Below are positions 24,136 through 33,568 of a DNA stretch of 64,000 nucleotides, piece by piece. Position numbers and translations under genes: made by a program. How positions within the stretch are numbered: the first letter of the stretch is position 1; each line of letters opens with the position of its first letter. The DNA is from Planctomycetota bacterium (GTDB taxonomy: Bacteria; Planctomycetota; Planctomycetia; Planctomycetales; Planctomycetaceae), in NCBI GenBank assembly GCA_014584345.1, contig JACTNB010000024.1, forward strand, positions 62,001 to 126,000, read 5' to 3'. The notes below the pieces were generated by a model. That model was not told where the DNA came from. It did no database searches and saw nothing but the letters and a program-made list of their open reading frames with translations.

Positions 24136-25232
24136 AGGAACCGCTGTTTCTGCCGCGCGAGGAATTCCCGACACTGATCGCGCGGTTGCTGGACCAGGGT
24201 TACCGCGTGATCGCGCCAACGGTTGATCAGGGGGCGATCGTCTATGCGGAAATTCAATCCGTGGACAGCCTCCCCCGGGGGTGGACCGACGAGCAACAGC
24301 CCGGACGTTACCGGCTGAAGGAAACGGGGAACTCGCGCTGTTTTGATTTCGCGGTGGGGCCGCATTCGTGGAAACAATTTCTGTTTCCCCCCCTGCAGCG
24401 GATCTCCACGGCGATCAAAGGCGAAACTGGCTGGACCTTCGCCGTGCACGAGCCCGAGATCCATCGGTATGCCTTTCTGGGAGTGCGCGCGTGCGAACTG
24501 GCGGGCATGCGCGTGCAGGATCGTGTCTTTCTGGAAAGGGGTTATGTCGATACCGCGTACGAGGCGCGCCGCCAGGCCAGTCTGGTCATTGCGGTGAATT
24601 GCGCGGTTCCCTCGGCGAATTGCTTTTGCACGTCGATGCAGACGGGCCCCCGCTGTGAAGGCGGATACGACCTGGCATTGACCGAACTGGACGAGGGTTT
24701 CGTGCTGGAAGTCGGGAGCGCGGCCGGCGCGGACGTACTGGCCGACTGGGACTTGCAACAGGCATCGGCGGAGCGGATGGCGGCTAGCAGAGAGGTCTCC
24801 CTCAACGCGGCACGGAGTATCCAGAAGACGCTCGATACCCAAGATTTACGTGATCGGTTGATGGCTCAATTAGAGCATCCGCACTGGCAGGAAGTCGGGG
24901 AGAGGTGTCTTTCCTGCACAAACTGCACGATGGTCTGCCCGACCTGTTTTTGCAGTCATGTGACGGAAGTTTCGGATCTGGATCAGCAGAACGTGGAACG
25001 AGAACGCCGCTGGGATTCCTGTTTCCATCTGGATTTCAGCATGTTGCACGGTCGTCCCGTGCGCAACGATATCCGCAGTCGGTATCGGCAATGGTTGACG
25101 CACAAACTGGCAACCTGGCATGATCAGTTTGGCGAGTCGGGTTGCGTCGGTTGCGGGCGCTGCATCACCTGGTGCCCGGTTGGTATCGACCTGACCGTGG
25201 AAGTGAAGGAGTTGTGCCGGGATCAGCCATGA
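24132..25232 (+). CDS. hydB: Hydrogenase beta subunit (4Fe-4S protein, HydB type)
   Basis: A 366-residue subunit of the NAD(P)-linked hydrogenase/sulfhydrogenase complex. ATG 24132 follows GAGGAGG at 24121-24127 and overlaps the previous stop. The N-terminal 220 residues are the family-specific domain with a CxC.. segment (VNCAVPSANCFCTSMQTGPRCEGGYDLAL). Two ferredoxin-type cluster motifs are at about residues 259-275 (CLSCTNCTMVCPTCFC) and 337-350 (CVGCGRCITWCPVGID), carrying electrons between the [NiFe] pair and the flavoprotein. The stop overlaps the hydG start (ATGA). Length and motifs are those of HydB. Confidence 0.9.
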   Translation: MKEPLFLPREEFPTLIARLLDQGYRVIAPTVDQGAIVYAEIQSVDSLPRGWTDEQQPGRYRLKETGNSRCFDFAVGPHSWKQFLFPPLQRISTAIKGETGWTFAVHEPEIHRYAFLGVRACELAGMRVQDRVFLERGYVDTAYEARRQASLVIAVNCAVPSANCFCTSMQTGPRCEGGYDLALTELDEGFVLEVGSAAGADVLADWDLQQASAERMAASREVSLNAARSIQKTLDTQDLRDRLMAQLEHPHWQEVGERCLSCTNCTMVCPTCFCSHVTEVSDLDQQNVERERRWDSCFHLDFSMLHGRPVRNDIRSRYRQWLTHKLATWHDQFGESGCVGCGRCITWCPVGIDLTVEVKELCRDQP

Positions 25233-26086
25233 ACGTGTCATCGAACAATACCCCCCCTGTTTCCCCCTGGACGACGCGCCCCCTGGTACTGCAATCTCGC
25301 CGCCCGGAAACGCCCGGCGTTGAAACCTTCGAGTTCGCGGAAGCGACCTCCGGTATCGCGACCGGTGCCTTGGGGCTGCCGGGTCAGTTCAACATGTTGT
25401 ATGTTCCGGGGTATGGGGAGGCGGCCATTTCATTGAGCGCGCCTGCGGATAATTCGGGTCGGCATCTGCATACAATTCGAACCGTCGGCAATGTGACGCA
25501 GGCCCTGTTCCGGCTGCAGCCAGGCGAGATGGTGGGGTGTCGAGGCCCGTTCGGCACGGGTTGGCCGTTGGAAGCCTGCCGGGAGAACGAAGTGGTCATG
25601 ATCGGGGGAGGGATCGGTCTGGCTCCGTTGCGTTCGCTGATCGGTTGGTTCCGAGCGAATCCCACGGGACATCGGGTATCCGTGCTGCTGGGGGCGCGGA
25701 GTCCCGAGCACCTGTTGTATCAACCAGAATACCGGGACTGGGAAGCCTCGGGGATACAAGTGCATTGCACGGTGGATCGTGCGACACCGAGCTGGCAGGG
25801 TCACGTGGGGGTCGTGCTCACCTTGATGGATCGGTTGTCCTTGCCGAATCCACGGAACACCATCGTACTGATCTGCGGTCCGGAAATTATGATGCGATAC
25901 TCGGCCCTGGAGGCGCTGGAGCGGGGGATCCCGGCGGATCGCATCTGGTTGAGTATCGAACGGCACATGAATTGCGCGGTCGGGTTATGTGGGCGGTGTC
26001 AATGGGGTTCCCATCTGATCTGCGCGCGGGGGCCGGTCCTGCGATACGATCAACTCGTCCATCAGTGGAATGTGCCCGCCCTGTAG
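25229..26086 (+). CDS. hydG: Hydrogenase gamma subunit (FAD/NAD(P)H-binding, HydG type)
   Basis: A 285-residue flavoprotein starting at ATG 25229 by overlap. The N-terminal half has the ferredoxin-NADP reductase-type FAD barrel (GQFNMLYVPGYGEAAISLSAPADNSGRHLHTIRTVGNVTQALFRLQPGEMVGCRGPFGTGWPLE). The NAD(P)-binding fold follows with MIGGGIGLAPLRSLIGWF near residue 140 and LICGPEIMMRYS. The C-terminal CAVGLCGRCQWGSHLICARGPVLRYDQ binds a 2Fe-2S cluster. It moves electrons between NAD(P)H and HydB. It is followed by a gap of 11 bp to hydD. Confidence 0.9.
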   Translation: MNVSSNNTPPVSPWTTRPLVLQSRRPETPGVETFEFAEATSGIATGALGLPGQFNMLYVPGYGEAAISLSAPADNSGRHLHTIRTVGNVTQALFRLQPGEMVGCRGPFGTGWPLEACRENEVVMIGGGIGLAPLRSLIGWFRANPTGHRVSVLLGARSPEHLLYQPEYRDWEASGIQVHCTVDRATPSWQGHVGVVLTLMDRLSLPNPRNTIVLICGPEIMMRYSALEALERGIPADRIWLSIERHMNCAVGLCGRCQWGSHLICARGPVLRYDQLVHQWNVPAL

Positions 26087-26097
26087 GAGAGCAGGAA

Positions 26098-26901
26098 ATG
26101 TCACAAAAATTGCGATTGGCCGTATTCAAGTTCGCTTCTTGCGACGGGTGTCAGCTTTCGCTGTTGAATGCCGAAGACGAACTGCTGGCGCTGGCGGAAC
26201 AGGTAGAGATCGCCCACTTTGCCGAAGCGAGCAGCCTGTTGGGCGCGGGTCCCTTCGATATTGCCCTGGTGGAAGGGTCTATCACTACGGCACACGATGC
26301 CGAACGGATTCAACAGGTGCGCCAGTCGGCGAAAACCTTGATCACGATTGGTGCCTGCGCCACGTCGGGGGGGATTCAGGCCTTGCGGAACTGGGGCGAC
26401 CACGAAGAGTTTCTGAGGATCGTGTATCCCCGCCCGGAATACATCGAATCTCTGGCGACATCGACGCCGATCTCGGCCCATGTGCCCGTCGATTTCGAGT
26501 TGCAGGGCTGTCCGGTCAACACGGGCCAGTTGGTGGGGATTCTTGCGGATGTGCTGCATCAGCGGCAGATCCGGGTTCCCAATCATTCCGTCTGCCGCAC
26601 GTGCAAGCTTCAGGGGGTGGTCTGCGTGGCGGTGGCGCGCGGAGTCCCTTGCCTGGGACCGATCACGCAGGCGGGTTGCGGCGCCTTGTGTCCCCGTTTC
26701 GATCGGGGCTGTTACGGCTGTTTTGGGCCTGTTGTCCAAGCGAATGCCGAGAGTCTGACCGATTGGCTGGTGCAACGGGAACATCAATCCCCCGCGGTTC
26801 TGGTCCCTCTGCTGAGAAACTTCAATGCACAGGCACCTGCTTTTCAAGCGAGTGGCGATCGCCTGGCTGCCGGGGAAATGAACCGGGGAGACATGCCATG
26901 A
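26098..26901 (+). CDS. hydD: [NiFe]-hydrogenase small subunit (delta, HydD type)
   Basis: A 267-residue subunit with an ATG 26098 preceded by AGGAGAGCAGGAA. The proximal cluster cysteines Cys15 and Cys18 lie in FKFASCDGCQLSLL, followed by GACATSGGIQALRN and the third and fourth cysteines in the QGCPVNTGQLV and CRTCKLQGVVCVAVARGVPCLGPITQAGCGALCP region. The latter holds the extra cysteine-rich segment of group 3 small subunits. No Tat signal, so the enzyme is cytoplasmic. Overlaps hydA by ATGA. Confidence 0.9.
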   Translation: MSQKLRLAVFKFASCDGCQLSLLNAEDELLALAEQVEIAHFAEASSLLGAGPFDIALVEGSITTAHDAERIQQVRQSAKTLITIGACATSGGIQALRNWGDHEEFLRIVYPRPEYIESLATSTPISAHVPVDFELQGCPVNTGQLVGILADVLHQRQIRVPNHSVCRTCKLQGVVCVAVARGVPCLGPITQAGCGALCPRFDRGCYGCFGPVVQANAESLTDWLVQREHQSPAVLVPLLRNFNAQAPAFQASGDRLAAGEMNRGDMP

Positions 26902-28238
26902 GCGACGACTCCTGGACAATCCGAGTGGGGACGCTGACACGCGTGGAAGGCGAGGGGGCGCTAAATGTCCGCTTGCGCGACGGGCATGTCGAAACGGTGG
27001 AGTTGAATATCTACGAGCCTCCCCGCTTCTTTGAAGCCTTTCTGCGCGGACGCCCGCTGGAAGATGTGCCGGACATCACGGCTCGCATCTGCGGTATTTG
27101 TCCCGTGGCCTACCAGATGAGCGCGGTGCACGCACTGGAAGCGGCCCTTGAGATAGAGATTACGCCGGAAATCCGAGAGCTGCGCCGCCTGTTGTACTGC
27201 GGGGAATGGATCGAAAGCCATACTTTGCATATGCATTTGTTGCATGCTCCCGATTTTCACGGATGCGCCAGCGGCCTGGAATTGGCCCGTCTGTTTCCCC
27301 GGGAAGTGCAGCGAGGTCTGCGGCTGAAGAAGATCGGCAACAGGCTGCTGGAAATTCTGGGAGGCCGTTCGGTGCATCCCATCAATGTCTGCGTGGGAGG
27401 TTTTTATCGCTCCCCGCAACCCCTCCTGCTCCAGGAACTGATCCCGGATCTCGAATGGGGTGTGACAGCCGCCGCCGAGGCGACACGCTGGGTCGCGGGG
27501 TTTCCCTTTCCCGACTTCGTCCGTGATTACGATTTGATCGCGTTGACACCGGAGGCGGAATATCCGTTTCATGCGCGAACCTTTGCTTCCAGCAAAGGTA
27601 CTTCGTTTTCCGTCGCGGAGTACGAAAAGGTCCTCGAGGAACACCAGGTGCCTCATTCCACCGCGCTGCAGGCCAGGCGACGGGAAAATGCCGCCAGTTG
27701 CCTGTTCGGCCCGTTGGCGCGAATTCATCTTAATTTCGAGCATTTGCATCCCGAGGCCCGAACCGTCGCGGAGGAATGCGGCATCGAATGGCCCTGTCGC
27801 AATCCGTTTCAGTCGATTGTGGCCCGTGGCATCGAAGTGGTTCAGGCCTTTGCCGAGGCGTTACGCATCATCCGCGCCTATACGCTGCCCCGGCAGTCCC
27901 GCATCCCCTACGAACCACGGGCGGGTGTGGGAATGGCCGCCACCGAAGCCCCTCGGGGGACGCTGTATCATCGTTACGAAGTCGATGAGGCAGGACGCAT
28001 CGCCCAGGCGGTGATTATTCCTCCCACCTCGCAGAACCAGCAACAGATAGAAGAGGATCTGCGGGAGTATCTGCCGCGCCTGTTGACGCTGGAGCATGCC
28101 GAAATCGCCGACCATTGCGAGCGACTGATTCGCACCTACGATCCCTGCATCAGCTGCGCCACGCACTTTTTGAAATTCACCCTGGAACGGGATGACTCCC
28201 CACATGTCCCCCCCGACCCCTCTTTGCCGCCGGACTGA
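26898..28238 (+). CDS. hydA: [NiFe]-hydrogenase large subunit (alpha, HydA type, group 3b-like)
   Basis: A 446-residue catalytic subunit. The L1 motif is ARICGICPVAYQ with Cys65 and Cys68, and the L2 motif is DPCISCATH with Cys417 and Cys420; the four cysteines hold the Ni-Fe centre. After His423 a tail of 23 residues remains, the part that the maturation endopeptidase removes once nickel is in place. The spacing and the L2 pattern fit bidirectional NAD(P)-linked group 3 enzymes, and the HydB/G/D partners point to 3b. The reaction is H2 + NAD(P)+ to NAD(P)H + H+, possibly also sulfur reduction. Exact subgroup would need phylogeny. Confidence 0.9.
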   Translation: MSDDSWTIRVGTLTRVEGEGALNVRLRDGHVETVELNIYEPPRFFEAFLRGRPLEDVPDITARICGICPVAYQMSAVHALEAALEIEITPEIRELRRLLYCGEWIESHTLHMHLLHAPDFHGCASGLELARLFPREVQRGLRLKKIGNRLLEILGGRSVHPINVCVGGFYRSPQPLLLQELIPDLEWGVTAAAEATRWVAGFPFPDFVRDYDLIALTPEAEYPFHARTFASSKGTSFSVAEYEKVLEEHQVPHSTALQARRRENAASCLFGPLARIHLNFEHLHPEARTVAEECGIEWPCRNPFQSIVARGIEVVQAFAEALRIIRAYTLPRQSRIPYEPRAGVGMAATEAPRGTLYHRYEVDEAGRIAQAVIIPPTSQNQQQIEEDLREYLPRLLTLEHAEIADHCERLIRTYDPCISCATHFLKFTLERDDSPHVPPDPSLPPD

Positions 28239-28319
28239 TGGCGACGATCCCGAGACACTTTCCGGAATATCGGCTCGCCTCGTGCGGGAGGCTCGATTGC
28301 AACCTTCGAGGTAACTGCC

Positions 28320-28805
28320 GTGACCTTCACCATGAAAGATCCCTTGAACACCCAGAGACTGGTGGCCGGACTGGGCAGTCCCCATGGAGATGATCAACTC
28401 GGCTGGCTGGTCATCGACGAACTGCTCCGGTCTCGGATTCCGGGCGTGGCTGTGCGCAAGCTGGCAACTCCTCATGAACTGCTCGATCATCTGCAGGACG
28501 TGGCAGAGTTGATCGTCTGCGATGCCGCCGCGGGGGGGACAGTGGGGCAAATATCCCGTTACATCTGGCCCGACCTGCCCGAGGCGCTCGGTCCGCGAAC
28601 CAGTTCCCATCATTCCGGGTTGCGAATCACTCTGGAACTGGCCCGGTTCCTGTTTCCCAACCTGGGCAGCCCGCAGGTCTGGACGATTACGGGAACCTGT
28701 TGGGAAAAGCTGGCGAATGCGACACCTGCCGCGTTGATTGCGGTGCCGATTTTGGCGGAAGAGATTCGCCACGCGCTTGCCAGCGGGCCCCTCGATGAGG
28801 CATGA
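28320..28805 (+). CDS. [NiFe]-hydrogenase maturation endopeptidase
   Basis: A 161-residue protease; start GTG 28320 with GAGGT upstream (ATG 28332 is the alternative). It opens LVAGLGSPHGDDQLGWLVIDEL, where Asp in GxxxxGDD is a nickel ligand, and carries a second conserved Asp in VCDAA and a late conserved His in SSHHSGLRITLELARFL, the standard ligands of the HycI/HyaD/HoxW family. It clips the HydA tail after His423. It stands 81 bp after hydA and 31 bp before hypA, so it serves this enzyme. Confidence 0.85.
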   Translation: MTFTMKDPLNTQRLVAGLGSPHGDDQLGWLVIDELLRSRIPGVAVRKLATPHELLDHLQDVAELIVCDAAAGGTVGQISRYIWPDLPEALGPRTSSHHSGLRITLELARFLFPNLGSPQVWTITGTCWEKLANATPAALIAVPILAEEIRHALASGPLDEA

Positions 28806-28836
28806 TGAGAAGTGTGTTGATCACGGAGTGTCCCCG

Positions 28837-29184
28837 ATGCATGAGTATTCGCTGGTGCGTTCCCTGTTGCGCCAGATCGCGACGATCGTCCAGGAGCAGG
28901 AGGGGGGCGTGGTGCGGCGTGTTCGCCTGCGTGTGGGGACTTTCGCGGGAGTCGAACCCCGTCTGATGGAGATTGCCTTTCGGGAACTGGTCCGCGAAAG
29001 CCCATTTTCCGCCGCGGAGTTGTATATCGAGGAGGTTCCCCTGGTCGGACGATGCGAGGACTGCGCACTCGACTGGGAACTGCCACCGGATAATTTTCTC
29101 TGCCCTCGCTGCGGGGGATCACGGGTGCGGGTCATGTCGGGAGAAGCCATCGAACTGGTGGAACTGGAACTGGGTCGGGAATAG
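28837..29184 (+). CDS. hypA: Hydrogenase nickel incorporation protein HypA
   Basis: A 115-residue protein starting at ATG 28837. The conserved N-terminal MHEYSLV (His2 is a nickel ligand) is intact, and the zinc knuckle is CEDC ... CPRC (about residues 70-73 and 88-91). HypA gives nickel to the large subunit together with HypB. It is of normal length. The next gene, hypB, starts 20 bp downstream. Confidence 0.95.
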   Translation: MHEYSLVRSLLRQIATIVQEQEGGVVRRVRLRVGTFAGVEPRLMEIAFRELVRESPFSAAELYIEEVPLVGRCEDCALDWELPPDNFLCPRCGGSRVRVMSGEAIELVELELGRE

Positions 29185-29204
29185 CAGCGGGAGCAACCCT
29201 CGTC

Positions 29205-29888
29205 ATGAGTACCACGATCGTCGTGAACCAGGATGTGCGGGCGGAATTGCGGGCCCGGGCGGCTGCATTTCGCCAACGGATGACCGCGCAGGGGACCCTG
29301 GTGGTGAATCTGGTATCGTCGCCGGGGGCAGGCAAAACCAGCCTGCTGCAACAGACCGCGCTGGCCCTGCGCGACCGCGCGAAACCGGCTGTCCTGGTGG
29401 GGGATTTGGCGACCGAGCGTGACGCGGAACGGCTGGCTCCCTATCTGCCCGTCGCGCAGTTGACCACGGGAGGAGCCTGCCACCTGGAAATTCCCCTGGT
29501 GGAGACCGGCTTCGACAGGCTGAACGAACCATGCCCCGATCTGCTGTTCATCGAGAACGTGGGGAATCTGGTCTGCCCGGCCTCGCATGATCTGGGCGAA
29601 CATCTGCGGGTGGTCCTGCTGAGCACGACGGAAGGAGATGATAAACCGGGCAAGTACCCGAAGATGTTTCGCACAAGCCATGCTCTGGTGATTACGAAGT
29701 CGGACCTGCTGCCCCATGTTCCTTTCCGGGTGGACGCCGCCCGCGAGGATGCCCGCAAGATTCAACCCGAGTTGAGTCTATTTGTCACGAGCAGTTATCC
29801 GGCGGAGGGCATTGCGGCCTGGTGCGACTTTTTGCTGGAAACCCTGGTCCGGCTGCGAACCGGGGTGCTCCCTCCGGAACGAAAGTGA
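29205..29888 (+). CDS. hypB: Hydrogenase nickel incorporation GTPase HypB
   Basis: A 227-residue GTPase with the P-loop SSPGAGKTS near residues 38-46, the switch LVGDLATERDAERL, the metal site GGACHLE and the guanine-specifying TKSDLL. The N-terminus lacks the histidine-rich stretch or the CxxCGC motif found in some HypB proteins, so it is a minimal nickel insertase. It hydrolyses GTP during nickel delivery. It is coupled to hypF through TGATG (29886-29890). Confidence 0.95.
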   Translation: MSTTIVVNQDVRAELRARAAAFRQRMTAQGTLVVNLVSSPGAGKTSLLQQTALALRDRAKPAVLVGDLATERDAERLAPYLPVAQLTTGGACHLEIPLVETGFDRLNEPCPDLLFIENVGNLVCPASHDLGEHLRVVLLSTTEGDDKPGKYPKMFRTSHALVITKSDLLPHVPFRVDAAREDARKIQPELSLFVTSSYPAEGIAAWCDFLLETLVRLRTGVLPPERK

Positions 29889-32218
29889 TGCCGGACATGG
29901 CGCCGCGGGAAAACACCCTGGCAATGCGACTGGTGCTGCGCGGCCTGGTGCAGGGGATCGGGCTGAGACCCGCGGTGGCCCGGGAGGCGCGGCTGCGGAA
30001 TCTGGAAGGGTTCGTTCGCAACGGGCTGGAGGGGGTCGAAATTGTCGTCGAGGGACCGGAAACACGGGTGCAGGCTTTCCTGCGGGACTTGCGCAGCCAT
30101 CTGCCCGATGCTGCCGACGTGAACGAACTGAGTGCGCACCCGATCGAGCCCCGAGGTTGGGCTGGCTTCTCAATTCAACGGGATGCCGCCACGGGGCCGC
30201 TGCACACGCGGGTGCCGGTCGATCTGGCAACCTGCCCGGCGTGTCGAGGCGAATACCACGCCCCGGACGACCGCCGGTTTCAATACCCATTGATCAGTTG
30301 CACCGATTGCGGGCCGCGGTATTCCCTGCTGCACGCGATGCCCTTCGAGCGGGACCAAACCAGCTTGCGCGAGTTTCCGTTATGTTCTCGCTGCGCGGCG
30401 GAATATGCCGATCCGTCAAACCGCCGGTTTCATGCCCAGACCATGGCTTGTCCCGCATGTGGCCCGCACCTCTGGTTATGCGAATCCGGACAGACCATAA
30501 CGAGGGAAACCGGGGAGACGCTGCATTTGGCGGCCCAGGCCGTCTCGGCGGGGCGGATTCTGGCATTGCGTGGTCTCGGGGGCTACCAGTTGCTGGTGGA
30601 TGCGACCCAGACCGAAGCTGTCGCGCGTCTCCGGTCACGCAAGCAGCGGCCACACAAGCCGTTCGCAGTCATGGTGTTGTCCGCGATGCATGCCGAGGCT
30701 TGGGTGGAACCCGGGCCGCTGGAATCCGAACTGCTGGCCTCCTCGAACAATCCGATTGTGTTAATGACACGTAAGCCGGGGACCACGCTGGCGTGGGGTG
30801 TGTCCGAGTCGTTGAACACCCTGGGGCTGATGTTGCCCACAACCCCCTTGCACGAGGAACTCTGCCGCCTGTGCGCGGTCCCGCTGGTTGTCACCAGTGG
30901 CAATTGCGAAGGGGATCCGATTGTCAGTGACCCGCAAAGGGCAGAGCGGGAACTGGCTGGGATCGCCGATTTGTTTCTGCATCACGGCCGCGAAATACTC
31001 CGTCCGATAGACGACAGCGTACTCCGCGTAATCCATCAGGCCCCCCTGGTCATCCGCGCGGGACGCGGTTACGCCCCTTTACCTCTGGCCGTCGTTCCCC
31101 GCTGGCGGCTGCTTGCGGTGGGTGGGCAACAGAAAAATGCGGTGGCACTTTCGAATGGCAGGCAGGCCGTGCTGGCGCCCCATGGAGGCGACCTGGAAAC
31201 CCTGTCTCAGTGCCGGGCCTTCGATCAGCGGATCGAGCAGTTGCGGCAGTTGTATGGCTTCGAACCCGATTATTACGTGCACGATGCGCATCCCGAGTAT
31301 TTTTCGACCGCCTGGTGTCGCCAGCAGACAGTTCCGGCGATTGCCGTGCAGCACCATCATGCCCATATCGTGTCGAGCATGCTGGAAGGGAATCTGTTGG
31401 AACAACGTGTGCTGGGGCTGGCGTTCGATGGCACGGGGTGGGGCAACGATGGCACGCTGTGGGGCGGGGAATTTTTGTGTTGCACCGCGCGGGATTTCCA
31501 GCGTCTGGGACGGCTCGTCTGCTTTCGACTCCCCGGAGGAGAAAAGGCGATTCGCGAACCCTGGCGGATTGCGGCTTCCCTGTTGTGCACCGCCCTGGGC
31601 GCGTCGCGTGCCGTGGAACTGTCGCGACACTTCTGGCCCGAGTGCCCTGTCGAGGAAATTGTGCGCATCAGCCAGCTTCCTGCCTCGGCCCCTCTCACCA
31701 GCAGTCTGGGGCGTCTGTTCGATGGCGTAGGGGCGTTGATCCTGGGGCGGGAGACGGCCCGTTACGAAGGAGAAATTCCCATGCTGCTGGAATCGCTGGC
31801 CGCGGATCGGGCAGCGATTCCGGCTTCGTATCACTTCGACCTGCTGACCGGGGGAGAACTTCGAGAGCTCGACTGGCGGGGAGCCCTGCGTGAAGTGATC
31901 GAGGATCTCGCCGTGGGGACATCCCCGGCGGTGATGGCGTGGAAATTTCATCGCGGACTGGCCGAGGGGATTGCTCGGGTCTGCCAGTGCTTCCCGGACT
32001 TTCCCGTTGTGTTCGGGGGCGGATGTTTTCAGAATAAAGTGTTCAGCGAAACTTTGCTCGGGCTATTGCGGCAGTCGGGTCGGCTCACCTTTCTGCCTCG
32101 AGAGATCCCGGTGAATGATGGAGGTCTGGCGGCAGGTCAACTGGCGATAGCCGCGGCGTTGTTATCGGATAGGGGAGAAACATCCCATGTGTCTGGGATT
32201 GCCGGGGGAAGTTGTTGA
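29888..32218 (+). CDS. hypF: Carbamoyltransferase HypF (CN ligand synthesis)
   Basis: A 776-residue enzyme from ATG 29888. Domains in order: acylphosphatase-like (about 13-95, RLVLRGLVQGIGLRPAVAREAR), two zinc fingers (CPACRGEY...CTDCGPR near 115-140; CSRCAAEY...CPACGPH near 165-195), YrdC-like domain (about 210-390), and the Kae1-like carbamoyltransferase domain (about 410-770) with HHHAH near residue 488 and FDGTGWGNDGTLWGGEF. It activates carbamoyl phosphate and moves the carbamoyl group to HypE. Its stop lies 32 bp inside hypC. Confidence 0.95.
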   Translation: MPDMAPRENTLAMRLVLRGLVQGIGLRPAVAREARLRNLEGFVRNGLEGVEIVVEGPETRVQAFLRDLRSHLPDAADVNELSAHPIEPRGWAGFSIQRDAATGPLHTRVPVDLATCPACRGEYHAPDDRRFQYPLISCTDCGPRYSLLHAMPFERDQTSLREFPLCSRCAAEYADPSNRRFHAQTMACPACGPHLWLCESGQTITRETGETLHLAAQAVSAGRILALRGLGGYQLLVDATQTEAVARLRSRKQRPHKPFAVMVLSAMHAEAWVEPGPLESELLASSNNPIVLMTRKPGTTLAWGVSESLNTLGLMLPTTPLHEELCRLCAVPLVVTSGNCEGDPIVSDPQRAERELAGIADLFLHHGREILRPIDDSVLRVIHQAPLVIRAGRGYAPLPLAVVPRWRLLAVGGQQKNAVALSNGRQAVLAPHGGDLETLSQCRAFDQRIEQLRQLYGFEPDYYVHDAHPEYFSTAWCRQQTVPAIAVQHHHAHIVSSMLEGNLLEQRVLGLAFDGTGWGNDGTLWGGEFLCCTARDFQRLGRLVCFRLPGGEKAIREPWRIAASLLCTALGASRAVELSRHFWPECPVEEIVRISQLPASAPLTSSLGRLFDGVGALILGRETARYEGEIPMLLESLAADRAAIPASYHFDLLTGGELRELDWRGALREVIEDLAVGTSPAVMAWKFHRGLAEGIARVCQCFPDFPVVFGGGCFQNKVFSETLLGLLRQSGRLTFLPREIPVNDGGLAAGQLAIAAALLSDRGETSHVSGIAGGSC

Positions 32219-32435
32219 GTGGCTGGAGCGGGATCCACTGTTTGCCCGCGCGGAAATCCGCTTTGGCGGCGTGCGCAAGGTGTGCCACATGGCCTGTGTT
32301 CCCGAAGCCGAGGTCGGAGACTACGTGATCGTGCATGCGGGCATTGCCATCTGCCGCGTTCAGCCGGACCAAGTGACCGGGCCGTCAAGCGATGTTGCGC
32401 CCGAACCGAATGCGGGGGAAGAGAGTACCTTATGA
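32187..32435 (+). CDS. hypC: Hydrogenase assembly chaperone HypC
   Basis: An 82-residue chaperone beginning MCLGLPGEVVEW, with the essential Cys2 that binds the iron fragment and the large subunit. GGGGAG at 32172-32177 is the ribosome site; it lies inside the end of hypF, which hypC overlaps by 32 bp. The stop overlaps the hypD start. The gene is the only HypC-type chaperone in the window. Confidence 0.95.
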   Translation: MCLGLPGEVVEWLERDPLFARAEIRFGGVRKVCHMACVPEAEVGDYVIVHAGIAICRVQPDQVTGPSSDVAPEPNAGEESTL

Positions 32436-33568
32436 AACATCAGCAGGAATATCGGGATCCTGGCTCCGTGAGGGCCTTGCTTGCCTCACTGCGTCCACGG
32501 GTGTCGCGGCGTTGGCGGATCATGGAAGTTTGCGGCGGACAGACGCACGGACTGCTCAAGCATGGCATCGGGGCCGCATTGAAGGAGGAAGTGGAACTGG
32601 TGCACGGTCCGGGCTGCCCGGTGTGTGTCACTCCCGTGGAGATCATTGACCAGGCGGTCCAGGCCGCACTGCTGCCGGGCGTGGTGCTGACAACCTTTGG
32701 CGACATGCTGCGCGTTCCCGGGAACCAGGGAACCCTCAGCCAGGCGCGAACGCAAGGGGGCTCTGTACGCACGGTCTATAGCCCGATCGATGCGGTCGCG
32801 CATGCTGCCGCGCATCCGGAAGTGGAAGTTGTGTTCCTGGCGGTGGGTTTTGAAACAACAGCCCCCGCCTCGGCCCTGGCGCTGCTGCAGGCGGATCGGC
32901 TGCAACTGAAAAACTTCAGCCTGCTGACAAGTCACGTCCGCGTGTTGCCCGCGATGCGGGTGTTGCTGGAACAGAACGCCAGCGGGATCGATGCGTTCCT
33001 GGCGGCCGGCCATGTCTGCACGATCACCGGCTACGAGGAATATCGGGAACTGGCCCAGGCGTTCCGGAAACCGATTGCCATCACGGGCTTCGAACCGCTC
33101 GATCTGTTGCGGGGACTGCGGGCCTGCCTCGAACTCTTGGAACAGGGGGACATCGATGTCGTGAATTGTTATGCACGCTCGGCCCGACCCGAAGGGAACG
33201 AATCCGCCCGGGCACTCTTGCACCAGGTGTTTCAGGTTGCCGATACCCCCTGGCGCGGCATGGGCGTTCTGCCAGCGGGAGGGTATGCCTTGCGGGAAGA
33301 ATGGCGATCCTTTGACGCCCGGCTCCGACTGGACCTGGGGGAAACGAGCCCCACCAGGGACTGTTCCGCCTGCCGCAGCGTGGAGGTTCTCCAGGGCCTC
33401 ATCAAGCCGACGGAGTGCGCCGCCTTTGGGAAGGAGTGTCAACCGGACCATCCGCTGGGGGCTCCGATGGTTTCGTCCGAAGGCGCGTGCGCGGCTTATT
33501 ATCACTACCATGAAGTTCCTGCGATGTCAGCGTCCGGTCAGGCGGTCTTATCCTGGGAGTCCACATGA
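32432..33568 (+). CDS. hypD: Hydrogenase iron-centre assembly protein HypD
   Basis: A 378-residue protein carrying the conserved CGGQTH motif near residue 35, GPGCPVC near residue 65, and the C-terminal cysteines of the 4Fe-4S cluster (CSACRSVEVLQGLIKPTECAAFGKEC...). With HypC and HypE it assembles Fe(CN)2CO. Start and stop both overlap neighbours by four bases, so hypC, hypD and hypE are translated together. Confidence 0.95.
   Translation: MKHQQEYRDPGSVRALLASLRPRVSRRWRIMEVCGGQTHGLLKHGIGAALKEEVELVHGPGCPVCVTPVEIIDQAVQAALLPGVVLTTFGDMLRVPGNQGTLSQARTQGGSVRTVYSPIDAVAHAAAHPEVEVVFLAVGFETTAPASALALLQADRLQLKNFSLLTSHVRVLPAMRVLLEQNASGIDAFLAAGHVCTITGYEEYRELAQAFRKPIAITGFEPLDLLRGLRACLELLEQGDIDVVNCYARSARPEGNESARALLHQVFQVADTPWRGMGVLPAGGYALREEWRSFDARLRLDLGETSPTRDCSACRSVEVLQGLIKPTECAAFGKECQPDHPLGAPMVSSEGACAAYYHYHEVPAMSASGQAVLSWEST

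Noticed and set aside
25537..26097. N-terminal extension of the hydD frame
   Set aside because: It overlaps hydG antiphase; the family start and ribosome site are at 26098.
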